From: Poriferisodalis sp965262965
Lineage (GTDB): Bacteria; Actinomycetota; Acidimicrobiia; Acidimicrobiales; Poriferisodalaceae
DNA length: 64,000 nucleotides
Direction: 5' to 3'
NCBI RefSeq assembly: GCF_965262965.1
Contig: NZ_OZ253573.1
Location: 2,046,001-2,110,000, forward strand
Shown: positions 53,143 through 61,070 of the stretch, in pieces
How positions within the stretch are numbered: the stretch's first letter is position 1
Layout of the letters: the number at the start of each line of letters is the position of its first letter
Position numbers and translations under genes: made by a program
Notes under the pieces: model-generated
The model's database searches: none
What the model was told of the DNA's origin: nothing
What the model saw: only the letters and a program-made list of their open reading frames with translations

Positions 53143-53276
53143 CTAGAGCTTGCCTCCTCTTGGAGAACACGGCGTTCGTTGGGCGTTCTCGGCGGCAGCG
53201 ACGTGCAGAACAGCCAGCTCCTGTCCGGCTGGTATGTCTCTATAACTGACGGAGGTTGTTGACGAGCCGCAACCAT

Positions 53277-53570
53277 CAACAAACGGCTGTCGAAGTCGCC
53301 GAAGCCGTCAGGGCTCTGCCCGACCGCGTCGCGGTCTTGAGCGAGTCCCCGCGCTGACGAAAACTGGGCAACGTCTGAACGCTGCTCGCCGGCCGATCGG
53401 CGACGGGAATTCTTGCGGTGTTAGAAGAGTTCTCTTGCGACATGAATGGAGTCAAGACGGGTTGCCGACGCTGAGGCTCATTCCCGGACAATGCGAAAGA
53501 AAAAGAAAACAGTGAAAACTATGAAGAACATAAACATGATGAAGAAAAATAAAATAGTGAAGCCAGGGAG
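53277..53570. other. 294-bp non-coding region with a purine-rich tract
   Basis: No gene is supported. From 53491 to about 53562 the top strand is strikingly A/G-rich (runs such as GAAAGAAAAAGAAAAC), unlike anything else nearby. It lies directly upstream of the ATPase promoter and may be a curved or flexible DNA element, an upstream promoter element, or foreign DNA. The lysine-rich frame across it is probably not translated. Confidence 0.5.
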
Positions 53571-53576
53571 TACACT
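53571..53576 (+). promoter_or_regulatory. Candidate -10 element for a leaderless ATPase transcript
   Basis: TACACT fits the TANNNT pattern of actinobacterial -10 boxes, and the ATG at 53583 lies 6 bp downstream of it. That spacing places transcription start at or next to the start codon, as in leaderless mRNAs. No strong Shine-Dalgarno is present. Confidence 0.4.
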
Positions 53577-53582
53577 GTGGGG

Positions 53583-54818
53583 ATGGCAGGAGACCGGCCC
53601 CGCTATTTTCCCGACAAGTCGGATGTCCCTGATGCGCTGCCGTTCACTCCGGGGTTCGGCAGCACGCCTTCCTGCTTGGTGGGGAGAGACGAACTGATCC
53701 GCAAGGTGTGCACCCTGTTGGCTGGCGACCCAGCCAGCGAGGGCGGCGCGAATGTGCTGCTCGCCCCGCGGGGTATGGGCAAGACGGTATTGCTGAACGA
53801 GATTGAGGGCGCCGCCCAGGAAGAGCGGGGCTGGCTGGTGCTTGCGGTAGCAGGGACCGACGGCGACCCGATTGCCGAGACACACAAGGCGGTTGTGCAG
53901 GCGCAACATTCCATGGCACAGGCTCACGGCGAGCCAGCCAGACGGCAGGTGTCGGGGGTGAGCTTGGGCGCTGGAGGCGTGTCGGCCGGTGTCTCATTCG
54001 AGGAAGAGCCTGATCTGAGGCGGACGAGCTACGGAGACGACCTTCGACGCGACCTGGGGGAGCTCGCGGGTGCCGCCGCCCGGATCGGCGTCCGTGTGCT
54101 GCTCACCATGGACGAGATGCATGCGATCCCGCTCGCCAAAGCCAGGCAGCTCGGCTCGTACATTCAGCACATCGCAAAGCGGGAGCGGCAAGCGCTGGTG
54201 TTCTTGGGTGCCGCATTGCCGTACATCACAGAAACGCTGTTGGCTGATCGGAAATCGACCTTCCTGCAACGTCTTGCCGTGCACAAGGTGGATTCGTTGT
54301 CAGAGCAGGAGGCGCGTCGCGGATTGCGAGAGCCGATTCTGACGCACGGGGGCCTCATCGGCGACGATGCTCTCGATACAGCCAATTCGGCTGTGGCCGG
54401 CCATCCGTACATGCTTCAACTGGTCGGGGACAAGATGTGGCGCGCAGCGGGCGGTCCCGGCAGGCCGATCACTGTCAGCCACGCCAAGCAGGCCGTCGCC
54501 GAGGCCGATGAGTCGCTCCAAGACCACTTGTTCGCCCCCACGTGGCAGAGCCTCTCGGACACCGACAAGCGGTTCTTGGCGGCTTTGGCTGCACTAGCCG
54601 AGAGCCATGAGTCGCCCCGGGTGGCCGCTGTGTGCGAAGAGGCCGCCATCGGCAAAACCAGCGCCAGCGCGTATCGCAGGCGGCTGTTGCTGTCGGGAAT
54701 GGTCAGCCCTGGTGGACGAGGACGGTTGAAGTTGGCGCATCCGGCAATCGGGCCTTGGCTGCGGCGATCGATAGTCGCGGGCTCGCTTCGTGTTCCAGAA
54801 GGGGACAACACCGGATAG
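53583..54818 (+). CDS. AAA-type ATPase (ORC/AAA_16-like)
   Basis: A 411-aa P-loop ATPase: PSCLVGRDELIRKVCTLLAG (start of the module), Walker A APRGMGKTVLL, Walker B GVRVLLTMDEMHAIP, sensor-like VFLGAALPYI, and GHPYMLQLVGDKMWRAAG. The C-terminal 100 residues are a winged-helix-like domain (DTDKRFLAALAALAESHE to GRGRLKLAHPAIG). Similar stand-alone ATPases occur in actinobacterial genomes near mobile DNA; the role is unknown. The frame begins 6 nt earlier at a GTG, and ATG-53583 is preferred. It is not in an operon. Confidence 0.82.
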   Translation: MAGDRPRYFPDKSDVPDALPFTPGFGSTPSCLVGRDELIRKVCTLLAGDPASEGGANVLLAPRGMGKTVLLNEIEGAAQEERGWLVLAVAGTDGDPIAETHKAVVQAQHSMAQAHGEPARRQVSGVSLGAGGVSAGVSFEEEPDLRRTSYGDDLRRDLGELAGAAARIGVRVLLTMDEMHAIPLAKARQLGSYIQHIAKRERQALVFLGAALPYITETLLADRKSTFLQRLAVHKVDSLSEQEARRGLREPILTHGGLIGDDALDTANSAVAGHPYMLQLVGDKMWRAAGGPGRPITVSHAKQAVAEADESLQDHLFAPTWQSLSDTDKRFLAALAALAESHESPRVAAVCEEAAIGKTSASAYRRRLLLSGMVSPGGRGRLKLAHPAIGPWLRRSIVAGSLRVPEGDNTG

Positions 54819-55642
54819 TGCCACAGCGGGCGCTAGGTCACGACACCCATCTGCCAGGGCACAGTTCCTCCTCGCCGAAGCCGAGCCGCTCGCTGGTCGT
54901 GGTCGCGCCGCTGGCCACGTCGAGCAGGAGATCGAAGAGCCTCTCCGCCACTTCGCGCGACGAACACGAGCGCTGCGGGCAATCCCGAATCGGACCCCGA
55001 CTTCGACGACCTGTACGGATGCCGAGAGAACACCGGCGCACACCTCCGACGGCTCAAGCGGCACATGCCCGACAAGCGATGCAAGACCATCGGACGCACC
55101 AACGTCGACTTCGGCATCCTCGCCTACCGCCTCGACGTGCTGGCCAACGCGCTCGTCGCCTACCGCAACCGCACCGGAGCCGACGTCAGCTACTGGTTCG
55201 GCAACTACTTCGACTCGGGATAGACAGCACAGCGCCCCATTTGTCGATTCCGCCGCAGTGGCGCTGAATCGGCGCGGCCGGAAGCGTGATTTCGGTCACA
55301 ATGGCCGAAAGACTGGAGCAACAGCAGTGAAACGGGGCCGAATCAGGCCCCGAAATACGGTGTCTTGCAAATCCGCGCAGCATTGCGAGCACCTCCCGCC
55401 CTCGTGGGACGTGTGCGGAACGGCAGTGTCCCACCGAGTGGTGGGGGTTGAGGTAGTCGCGGGGGTCCACCGGTAGGGGGGCCATCGGCGTGGTCCTCGG
55501 TGAGAGAAATCGCCCATTCTTCGGGGAGGACACACTGGTGGCCCTTTCTGATGATGACACAGCGCAGCTGTGGGAGACGTTTCGCGTCGGGGGCGGCGCG
55601 GAGTTGGTGCGCGGCGCGGTGCGCTTTGTGCTCTAGATGATT
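54819..55642. other. 824-bp region with gene relics
   Basis: Apart from the 3' relic given separately, no gene is supported. Short frames on both strands lack family patterns. The end of the region (55500-55640) just precedes the ISL3 element. Confidence 0.4.
54963..55223 (+). pseudogene. 3' relic of an unidentified gene
   Basis: A frame open without a start ends ENTGAHLRRLKRHMPDKRCK, TIGRTNVDFGILAYRLDVLA and NALVAYRNRTGADVSYWFGN, then a stop at 55221. The composition looks like real protein but I do not recognise the family. No matching 5' part is visible. Confidence 0.35.
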
Positions 55643-56992
55643 GAGCCTTCGTCTTTTGTTGGGATTCGGGCTGCTGGGCTCGGCGGGGTTCATGTTAGGA
55701 GGAGGCCGCGGGCTTCGAAGTTGGCGTAGTTGGTGAAGCCGTGGGCTCGGCGTCGCAGGACTTGGAGCAGGTTGTTGGTTCCTTCGATGCGGCCGTTGCT
55801 GGGCCGTCCCGTTTGGTGCCAGTTGAGGATCTGCTGGTGCCAGGCGAGGAATGTGTCGACGGTGTCGCTGAACTCGGGTATGTCGCCGGTGCCGTAGATG
55901 TCGGCGAACCGGTCGAGCGCTTCGAGGGCGCCTTCGCGGTCGTCGGCGAGATAGAGCTGGTGCAGCTCGCCGAGCGCGTCCCATGCTGCTTTGAGCCGCG
56001 GGTGGGCGGCGAACAGCGCGTCGAGCCGGGACTGCTCGGCCGCGTCGAGCTTGTCGGGCCGACGCATGAGCAAGAACCTGGATCGGAACACTTCGGGATC
56101 GAATGCCGGTTTGGAGCCTTCGGGGCGACGCTGCACGTCGCGGCGCACAGCGATCAGGCCGGCTTGGAACCATCTGATGACGTGGAACCGGTCCAGCACA
56201 TGGCGGGCGTGGCCGAGCCGCGCCTCTATGGCTGCCTTGTACGCCTTGGAGCCGTCGGACACCACGACCTTCACGCCGCGGCACCATCTATGCCCCTGGG
56301 CAGCCAGAAAGCCGCTCAGAGCCTGGGTGTCGCGGTGGGGCACCATGGCGAGCACCTCGCCGGTGTCGCCGTTGACGAGCACCGTCACATACCGGTGCCG
56401 CTTGCGGATCGAGGTCTCGTCCACCAACAGCACCCGACACCTTTGCCGCCGACGATGGTCGGCGACCAGACCCGCCCAGGCCACCACCAAAGCGTTGACC
56501 AGCTTCCAGCCCACCTTGTGACGCTTCGCCGCCGCGTTGACCGTCATCTGACGCGCGTCGGCCACCAGCCGACGGGCCAGACGCGCCGTGACACGGCCCT
56601 CGAACGCCGGATGGTCCTCCATGAACCGCCGGCCGCCGCAGACGCCGCAGACCATGCGCCGCTGCTCGAACACCAGCGTCACCGGCCGGCCCGACACCTC
56701 CAAGTCGCGGATCTCCCGGTCCCGGCGATCATGAGCCTTCCCGCTCGGGGTCCCGCAATCAGGACAACACGGGCGGCGCACCGTCGAGCGCACCCGCACC
56801 ACCAGCCGCTCAGGCGCGTCGACCACCACCCCCAGCACTTCGACACGCGGCAGCCACAGCCGCACCGACATAACATCACGCTTCATCGAGGCCCTCCAGG
56901 GTTCGGCATCTCACAACACCGATCCCCCCACGGCCTCGACCCCTACAAACGGACCCTCAACCCACCCTCATCCCAACAAAAGGCGAAGGGCC
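55643..56992 (-). mobile_element. ISL3-family insertion sequence, second type
   Basis: The ends share CTTCGTCTTTTGTTGGGAT (left, 55648 onward) and CTTCGCCTTTTGTTGGGAT (right, reading inward from about 56987), an imperfect terminal repeat. The length is about 1.35 kb. No matching 8-bp target repeats were found, so ends or flanks may have been altered. It differs from the ISL3 element at 46715-48155. Confidence 0.75.
55690..56886 (-). CDS. ISL3-family transposase, second type
   Basis: A 398-aa protein. The N-terminal zinc finger is CCPDCGTPSGKAHDRRDREI with VCGVCGGRRF; the DDE domain has VLLVDETSIRKRHRYVTVLV, VSDGSKAYKAAIEARLGHA with HVLDRFHVIRWF, and SNGRIEGTNNLLQVLRRRAH with GFTNYANFEARGLL. 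All of these are complete, so it appears functional. Confidence 0.93.
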   Translation of the reverse strand: MKRDVMSVRLWLPRVEVLGVVVDAPERLVVRVRSTVRRPCCPDCGTPSGKAHDRRDREIRDLEVSGRPVTLVFEQRRMVCGVCGGRRFMEDHPAFEGRVTARLARRLVADARQMTVNAAAKRHKVGWKLVNALVVAWAGLVADHRRRQRCRVLLVDETSIRKRHRYVTVLVNGDTGEVLAMVPHRDTQALSGFLAAQGHRWCRGVKVVVSDGSKAYKAAIEARLGHARHVLDRFHVIRWFQAGLIAVRRDVQRRPEGSKPAFDPEVFRSRFLLMRRPDKLDAAEQSRLDALFAAHPRLKAAWDALGELHQLYLADDREGALEALDRFADIYGTGDIPEFSDTVDTFLAWHQQILNWHQTGRPSNGRIEGTNNLLQVLRRRAHGFTNYANFEARGLLLT

Positions 56993-57002
56993 ACTTGAAC
57001 TG

Positions 57003-57422
57003 GTGTCGATCTATCGTGGGCTACCCGGCTCAGGGACCGACCCCACCGGCTACGGCGCAACACGAAGACAGGTAGCGCGGTGGCGGTCGAATAGGACCGG
57101 AACTGATCCCCGACTTGACATTCACTTGCGTCCTCTGGACTACAGCCTTGGGAAGCCACGAGAGAAGGGCATAGATGTGCAGCTGGCGCTCGATCTCGCC
57201 TTCGGTGCTGCGAATGGCGAGTTCGATGTAGTCGTGTTGTTTTCGGGCGACTCGGATCTGCTGCCGGCGCTAGAGCGTGCGAGCGCCTCGGGCGTCGCCT
57301 GCGAATCGGCGTCGTGGCGAGATGGCGGCCGACGACTTCCCAAGAAACCGTTTCTCATGTGGGAGCATCGCCTGACCGAGCTTGACTACAGGCACGTCGA
57401 CGACCCCACGGACTATCGATAG
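57003..57422 (+). pseudogene. NYN-domain (PIN-like) protein, N-terminus lost at ISL3
   Basis: The frame reads IYRGLPGSGTDPTGYGATRR, REKGIDVQLALDLAFGAANG and FDVVVLFSGDSDLLPALE. These are the middle and last acidic motifs of NYN/LabA-type nucleases. The expected first strand and its catalytic Asp (YIDGYNL-type) are missing, and the frame begins about 10 bp after the ISL3 end. The ISL3 insertion or an associated deletion removed about the first 40-50 residues. GTG-57003 is only a nominal start. Confidence 0.75.
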
Positions 57423-57617
57423 ACGGTCATCAACCAGTCGTCGCTAGGCGAGTTGCAACCAACGACGAAACATGGCAAGCTTCGCCCAATCTTCCCCGCC
57501 GTCCACCACCGCCCAGCGGAGGTGCACTGGCGGGGCTTTACTTTTTTCGGTCGTCTCACGGACCCCATACGCCGGGAGCCGGACGCTCCCCGAAGCAAGG
57601 GCCATCAGCATCGGACA

Positions 57618-57764
57618 GTGTCACCCAACGTGATCATCAGCCTGCGTGCGGAAATGCAGGCTGGTTTCCGCGAGATCAACGCGACGCTGCTGGACCACAC
57701 CGATCGACTTGCCCGTCTCGAAGCCGCTGCCGGGCTGCCCGGTTCCGCCGACGTGGATCAATGA
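57618..57764 (+). CDS. Possible small coiled-coil protein
   Basis: A 48-codon frame from GTG-57618: MSPNVIISLRAEMQAGFREI followed by NATLLDHTDRLARLEAAAGL. The heptad-like pattern resembles short coiled-coil proteins next to TA or phage genes. A longer frame begins at 57453 but its first half looks unreal. Confidence 0.4.
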   Translation: MSPNVIISLRAEMQAGFREINATLLDHTDRLARLEAAAGLPGSADVDQ

Positions 57765-57965
57765 CACGCCGTTGGTGTAGTTGTAGGTGTTGAAAAGAAT
57801 TCGTCGACCGTCGGGTGACCAGCTTGCGGTGCGCGTCGACGACAGCCTGAAGTGGTTCGACTGCCCAACTCCGCAGGGGCGACGCTGTGCCGAGCGATTC
57901 CGGTGGGATCACGTCTGCAACCCAGCGGCCCATCTACCGTGGCGCCGGCTGCCAACGTCCGCGAT
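57765..57965 (-). pseudogene. Fragment of a TolB/WD40-like beta-propeller protein
   Basis: The minus strand reads FRLSSTRTASWSPDGRRILF followed by NTYNYTNGVSL, the SWSPDGRRI blade motif of TolB-type propellers. It is cut on one side by the IS3 element at 57986 and on the other by the small plus-strand frame. It looks like a residue of a larger secreted or periplasmic protein. Confidence 0.5.
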
Positions 57966-57989
57966 GACGTGCGGCCCTGCAGGTATGAA

Positions 57990-58949
57990 TCACCCCGGGT
58001 TGAGTAGAGACTCGGGTTGTTGAGTCACGGCCGGGGTGGCTGTGACGGTTTGACGGTAGTAGGCGGTTTCGTGTTCGGCGGGTGTGGTGTAGTTGCCGCG
58101 GCCGGCGAGCAGGGCGCTGTGGCTGCGTCGGTGGTTGTACCAGTCGATGTATTCGAGGGTGGCGAACTCGACATCGCGCAGTCCTTGCCACGGTCCTCGT
58201 GAGTAGATCAGCTCCCATTTGAACAGGCCGTTGAAGCTCTCGATCATCGCGTTGTCATACGAATCGCCCTTGCTGCCGACCGAGGCGACGATGTCGTTGT
58301 CGTCGAGCCGCTGGCTGTAGCGGATGGACAGATATTGCGATCCGCGGTCGCTGTGATGGGTGACCCCCTCGGTGCTGCGGCCGTCGCGGCGGCGCCCCGA
58401 GACGGCCATCTCCAGGGCGTCGAGCGCCAGCTCGGTGCGCATCGACCGCGAGGCCTGCCAGCCCAGCACCCGCCGCGAATAGGCGTCGATCACGAACGAC
58501 ACGTACACCCAGCCGCTGTGGGTGCGCACGTAGGTGAGGTCCGCGAGCCACAGCCGGTTCGGGGCCGGCACTGTGAAATCGCGGTTCACCAGGTCCGCTG
58601 GCCGGTCGGCGTCGGGGTCGCTGGTGGTGGTGCGCACCGTGGCGCCTCGGCGGGTCCCTTCGAGGCCCAGCTGGCGCATCAGCCGCTCCACAGTGCAGCG
58701 AGCCACCGTGATGTGCTCGACGCGGTTGAGGTGGTCCCACACCTTGGCCGCCCCGTACGCGTCGTAATTGTCCCGGTGCACACGAGCGATCTCTGCGCGC
58801 AACCAGGCGTCGCGCTGCGCCCGCGCCGACGGCGGCCGGCACCTGGCTGCGTAATAGGTGGACGGGGCGATCCCGACGCTGTGCTCGCACAGCACAGCGC
58901 AGATCGGCTCGACCCCGAACCGGCCTCGATGGGCGTCGATGAACGCCAC
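57990..58949 (-). CDS. IS3-family transposase OrfB
   Basis: A 319-aa DDE integrase-core protein: NRLWLADLTYVRTHSGWVYV (first Asp), THHSDRGSQYLSIRYSQRL (second Asp), GDSYDNAMIESFNGLFKWEL (Glu), and IDWYNHRRSHSAL. It begins at a GTG whose first base is the last base of the orfA stop (TAGTG), so it can be made by coupling or by frameshift from orfA. It appears intact. Confidence 0.93.
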   Translation of the reverse strand: MAFIDAHRGRFGVEPICAVLCEHSVGIAPSTYYAARCRPPSARAQRDAWLRAEIARVHRDNYDAYGAAKVWDHLNRVEHITVARCTVERLMRQLGLEGTRRGATVRTTTSDPDADRPADLVNRDFTVPAPNRLWLADLTYVRTHSGWVYVSFVIDAYSRRVLGWQASRSMRTELALDALEMAVSGRRRDGRSTEGVTHHSDRGSQYLSIRYSQRLDDNDIVASVGSKGDSYDNAMIESFNGLFKWELIYSRGPWQGLRDVEFATLEYIDWYNHRRSHSALLAGRGNYTTPAEHETAYYRQTVTATPAVTQQPESLLNPG

Positions 58950-59269
58950 TATCGCTTCGACTGGCGGTCGAGCTCCGCCCCGAAGAAAGCCGACGCCGCC
59001 TTCAATATCTCGTTCGCTCGGCGCAGCTCACGGTTCTCGCCTTCGAGCTCTTTGATCCGAGCACGCTCCAGTGTCGTCACGCCCGGGCGGGTCCCGCCGT
59101 CGATCTCAGCTCGGCGAACCCACAGCCGCACCGTCTCAGGCGTCGGCCCCAGCTTCTCCGCGACCGAGCAGATCGCCTCCCACTGCGACCCGTACAGGCG
59201 CTCATTGTCCAACACCATCCGCACCGCACGTTCACGCAGCTCGGCGGGATATCTCCGATTTCCTGGCAT
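58949..59269 (-). CDS. IS3-family OrfA
   Basis: A 106-aa helix-turn-helix protein (YPAELRERAVRMVLDNERLY, LGPTPETVRLWVRRAEID) with a C-terminal leucine-zipper helix (IKELEGENRELRRANEILK). It provides DNA binding for the OrfAB transposase. Confidence 0.93.
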   Translation of the reverse strand: MPGNRRYPAELRERAVRMVLDNERLYGSQWEAICSVAEKLGPTPETVRLWVRRAEIDGGTRPGVTTLERARIKELEGENRELRRANEILKAASAFFGAELDRQSKR

Positions 59270-59340
59270 TGCTCCATCCTCTCAAGGAACAGAGCCTCCA
59301 CGAAACTCGGGGTGATTCAGTATGCAGAGAGGATCGAGCT

Positions 59341-59775
59341 ATGACCAAGCCCGCCCCAGCCGATCCGCCTCAGCAGGTTGCTGATGAGACGCTGCTGCCC
59401 GGCGGCGTCGAATTCGCCAGCCCCTGGATACGACTCGGGGCTGCCATTCTCGAAGGGGTCTTGGTCGGTCTGACCCTTGGTATCGGTTGGGTCATCTGGG
59501 CGCTGTTCATCGTCCAACGAGGACAGACACCTGCGAAATCGCTCCTGCAGCTGCGAGTGATTGACGCCCAATCACTCGAACCCGTCGGGTTCGTCAGGAT
59601 GTTCTTCGTGCGCGGCCTCATCGCAGACTTGGTCGCCAGCGTTGCGATCATCCTCACCTTGGGCGTTCTGATGTTCATGCCGTTCTGGGATCGCCGAAAC
59701 CAGACCCTGTGGGAGAAGCTCTCGGGCACGCACGTCGTTGTGGACCCGAACGGCGCCCGGGGCACCAAGACCTAG
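59341..59775 (+). CDS. RDD family membrane protein
   Basis: A 144-aa protein with two or three membrane segments. It starts with a soluble Pro/Ala-rich part, then FASPWIRLGAAILEGVLVGL (the first Arg of the RDD motif is kept but the paired Asp residues are not), GQTPAKSLLQLRVIDAQSLE, and MPFWDRRNQTLWEKLSGTHV, typical of the family end. ATG-59341 has GAGAGG about 9 bases upstream. An IS3 copy inserted just upstream may have replaced its promoter. The function is unknown. Confidence 0.85.
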   Translation: MTKPAPADPPQQVADETLLPGGVEFASPWIRLGAAILEGVLVGLTLGIGWVIWALFIVQRGQTPAKSLLQLRVIDAQSLEPVGFVRMFFVRGLIADLVASVAIILTLGVLMFMPFWDRRNQTLWEKLSGTHVVVDPNGARGTKT

Positions 59776-60648
59776 CTGCCCCACTCGCCAGCGATCGCCT
59801 CGTCCTCGACCGGGAGCCCATAGATCTTCCACTGCTGCCAGGCATCGAGGGAGGACTGTGGCTGGTGCGGACACCGGGCCTCGCTGGCTAGCGATCCGTA
59901 CGGCGTCCTCGGCGGGGATGCCGAGCGTGCCATGGGGATCGTCGACGACGACTGTTGCGATGCCGATCAGCGTGCCGTTGGAATCGATGATGACGCCGCT
60001 GCTGCGTCCCGCTTCGATGTAGGCATTTGTTAGGACGTAGGTGGGGCCCGCGGGATCCGGCGTGTGGACACTTGTCAGGCGGCCTGGGACGATGGTCAGC
60101 GTCGGAACGCCGATCTCTGCTTCCTCGTACGCGGCCAGGAAAATGATGGTGCCGACTGGCGTCGCGGCACTCTCGGCGATCGGGAGCGCCTCAAGCTCGA
60201 CGTCGACTGGGCCCAACACAGCGAGATCGGTCCGGGGCTCCCATGCCACCAGCGGCACGGTGCGGCCCTGCAGGTCGTGTGCGCTCGATGTCACCTGGGC
60301 AGCCTCGTAGGTGGCCACGAGGCGGTAGCTGGTGACGATGTATCCGCCTTCGACGATGAGGCCGGTGCCGACGCCTTGGGGCGTCTCGACCAGGACGAGC
60401 ACGGATTGCATGCGTGGCAAGAGCGGCAGCGCAGCCAGTCCGTCTTGGCTGGATGCGCTGTCTGAGTGTGTGAGCGGTTGATCGGACGATTCGAGTGTGG
60501 TGGGGGTGTCGGCTTGATTCGTGTCCAGTGGTGCCGTCGGGCCCGAATCGGAACCCGATCCGCCGTCGCTGTTGCACGCGGCAAGAGCTGTAACCGCCAG
60601 CAGGACGACGCCGAGCAATGCCCAGCGAGAGGCGGTGTTGGGCGTCAT
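59572..60648 (-). CDS. Trypsin-fold lipoprotein, probably catalytically inactive
   Basis: From ATG-60648 the signal peptide MTPNTASRWALLGVVLLAVT ends in a lipobox LAAC, followed by a low-complexity linker. The rest follows the HtrA/trypsin pattern: GTGLIVEGGYIVTSYRLVAT, WEPRTDLAVLGPV, and GRSSGVIIDSNGTLIGIATV. The usual catalytic His (NAHVV position) is replaced in SYRLV, and GNSGGP is replaced by GRSSGV, so activity is doubtful. The last 60-100 codons of the frame run antisense to the RDD gene. A different frame, SSLDAWQQWKIYGLPVEDEA to a stop at 59773, looks more natural, suggesting a frameshift near 59890. Confidence 0.72.
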   Translation of the reverse strand: MTPNTASRWALLGVVLLAVTALAACNSDGGSGSDSGPTAPLDTNQADTPTTLESSDQPLTHSDSASSQDGLAALPLLPRMQSVLVLVETPQGVGTGLIVEGGYIVTSYRLVATYEAAQVTSSAHDLQGRTVPLVAWEPRTDLAVLGPVDVELEALPIAESAATPVGTIIFLAAYEEAEIGVPTLTIVPGRLTSVHTPDPAGPTYVLTNAYIEAGRSSGVIIDSNGTLIGIATVVVDDPHGTLGIPAEDAVRIASQRGPVSAPATVLPRCLAAVEDLWAPGRGRGDRWRVGQLGLGAPGAVRVHNDVRARELLPQGLVSAIPERHEHQNAQGEDDRNAGDQVCDEAAHEEHPDEPDGFE

Positions 60649-60763
60649 TGCGCCAGCTGATCGCATGGTGCCCCAACTGTATGGACGGGGGCACGCGCCG
60701 CCGAGCGAGCTGCTGCACCCAGCGGCGCTGGCATGGGTGGCTAGGGTCCAGCGGGTGCGGCGC

Positions 60764-61006
60764 ATGAGGGCGGCATTGCTGTCGCTGCTTGCCGGGATTG
60801 CCGGGCTGTGCGGCGCCATCGTGGCCTACTGGCCATCATCGCCGATCGACAGCCCCGAGACCTCGTCGGCAAAGCACCCGACCTCATGGTCAGCTCCCGC
60901 CGCTCCTAGCCGGCTTCGGGGCTTTTCGCGTCGGTTCTTCGATGGCGTTCGCAGCGTTCTTGTGGTCCACGAGCCAGATGGCGACCGTCACCTTGTCTAT
61001 GGCTGA
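60764..61006 (+). CDS. Small hypothetical protein with N-terminal membrane segment
   Basis: An 80-codon frame from ATG-60764 begins MRAALLSLLAGIAGLCGAIV, a signal-anchor-like helix, then a Ser/Pro-rich part. It is divergent from the lipoprotein gene and ends 16 bp before an IS3-family insertion. No family was recognised. Confidence 0.4.
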   Translation: MRAALLSLLAGIAGLCGAIVAYWPSSPIDSPETSSAKHPTSWSAPAAPSRLRGFSRRFFDGVRSVLVVHEPDGDRHLVYG

Positions 61007-61070
61007 AGGTAACGACGAACCTGAGGTGTGTCTGAGTCTTCCGCGGAGATCGGCTGAGAAATGAACCAAG

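Larger units (their letters stand above)
57986..59319 (-). mobile_element. IS3-family insertion sequence
   Basis: The element is 1334 bp. The ends are TGAATCACCCCG inverted repeats (57986-57997 and its complement ending at 59319), and the flanks are 3-bp direct repeats GTA (57983-57985 and 59320-59322), as expected for IS3. It is inserted 21 bp before the start of the RDD gene and into the propeller fragment. Confidence 0.93.

Noticed and set aside
53446..53697. Lysine-rich ORF in the A-rich tract
   Set aside because: The first half is only poly-purine sequence and the second half is the out-of-frame start of the ATPase gene.
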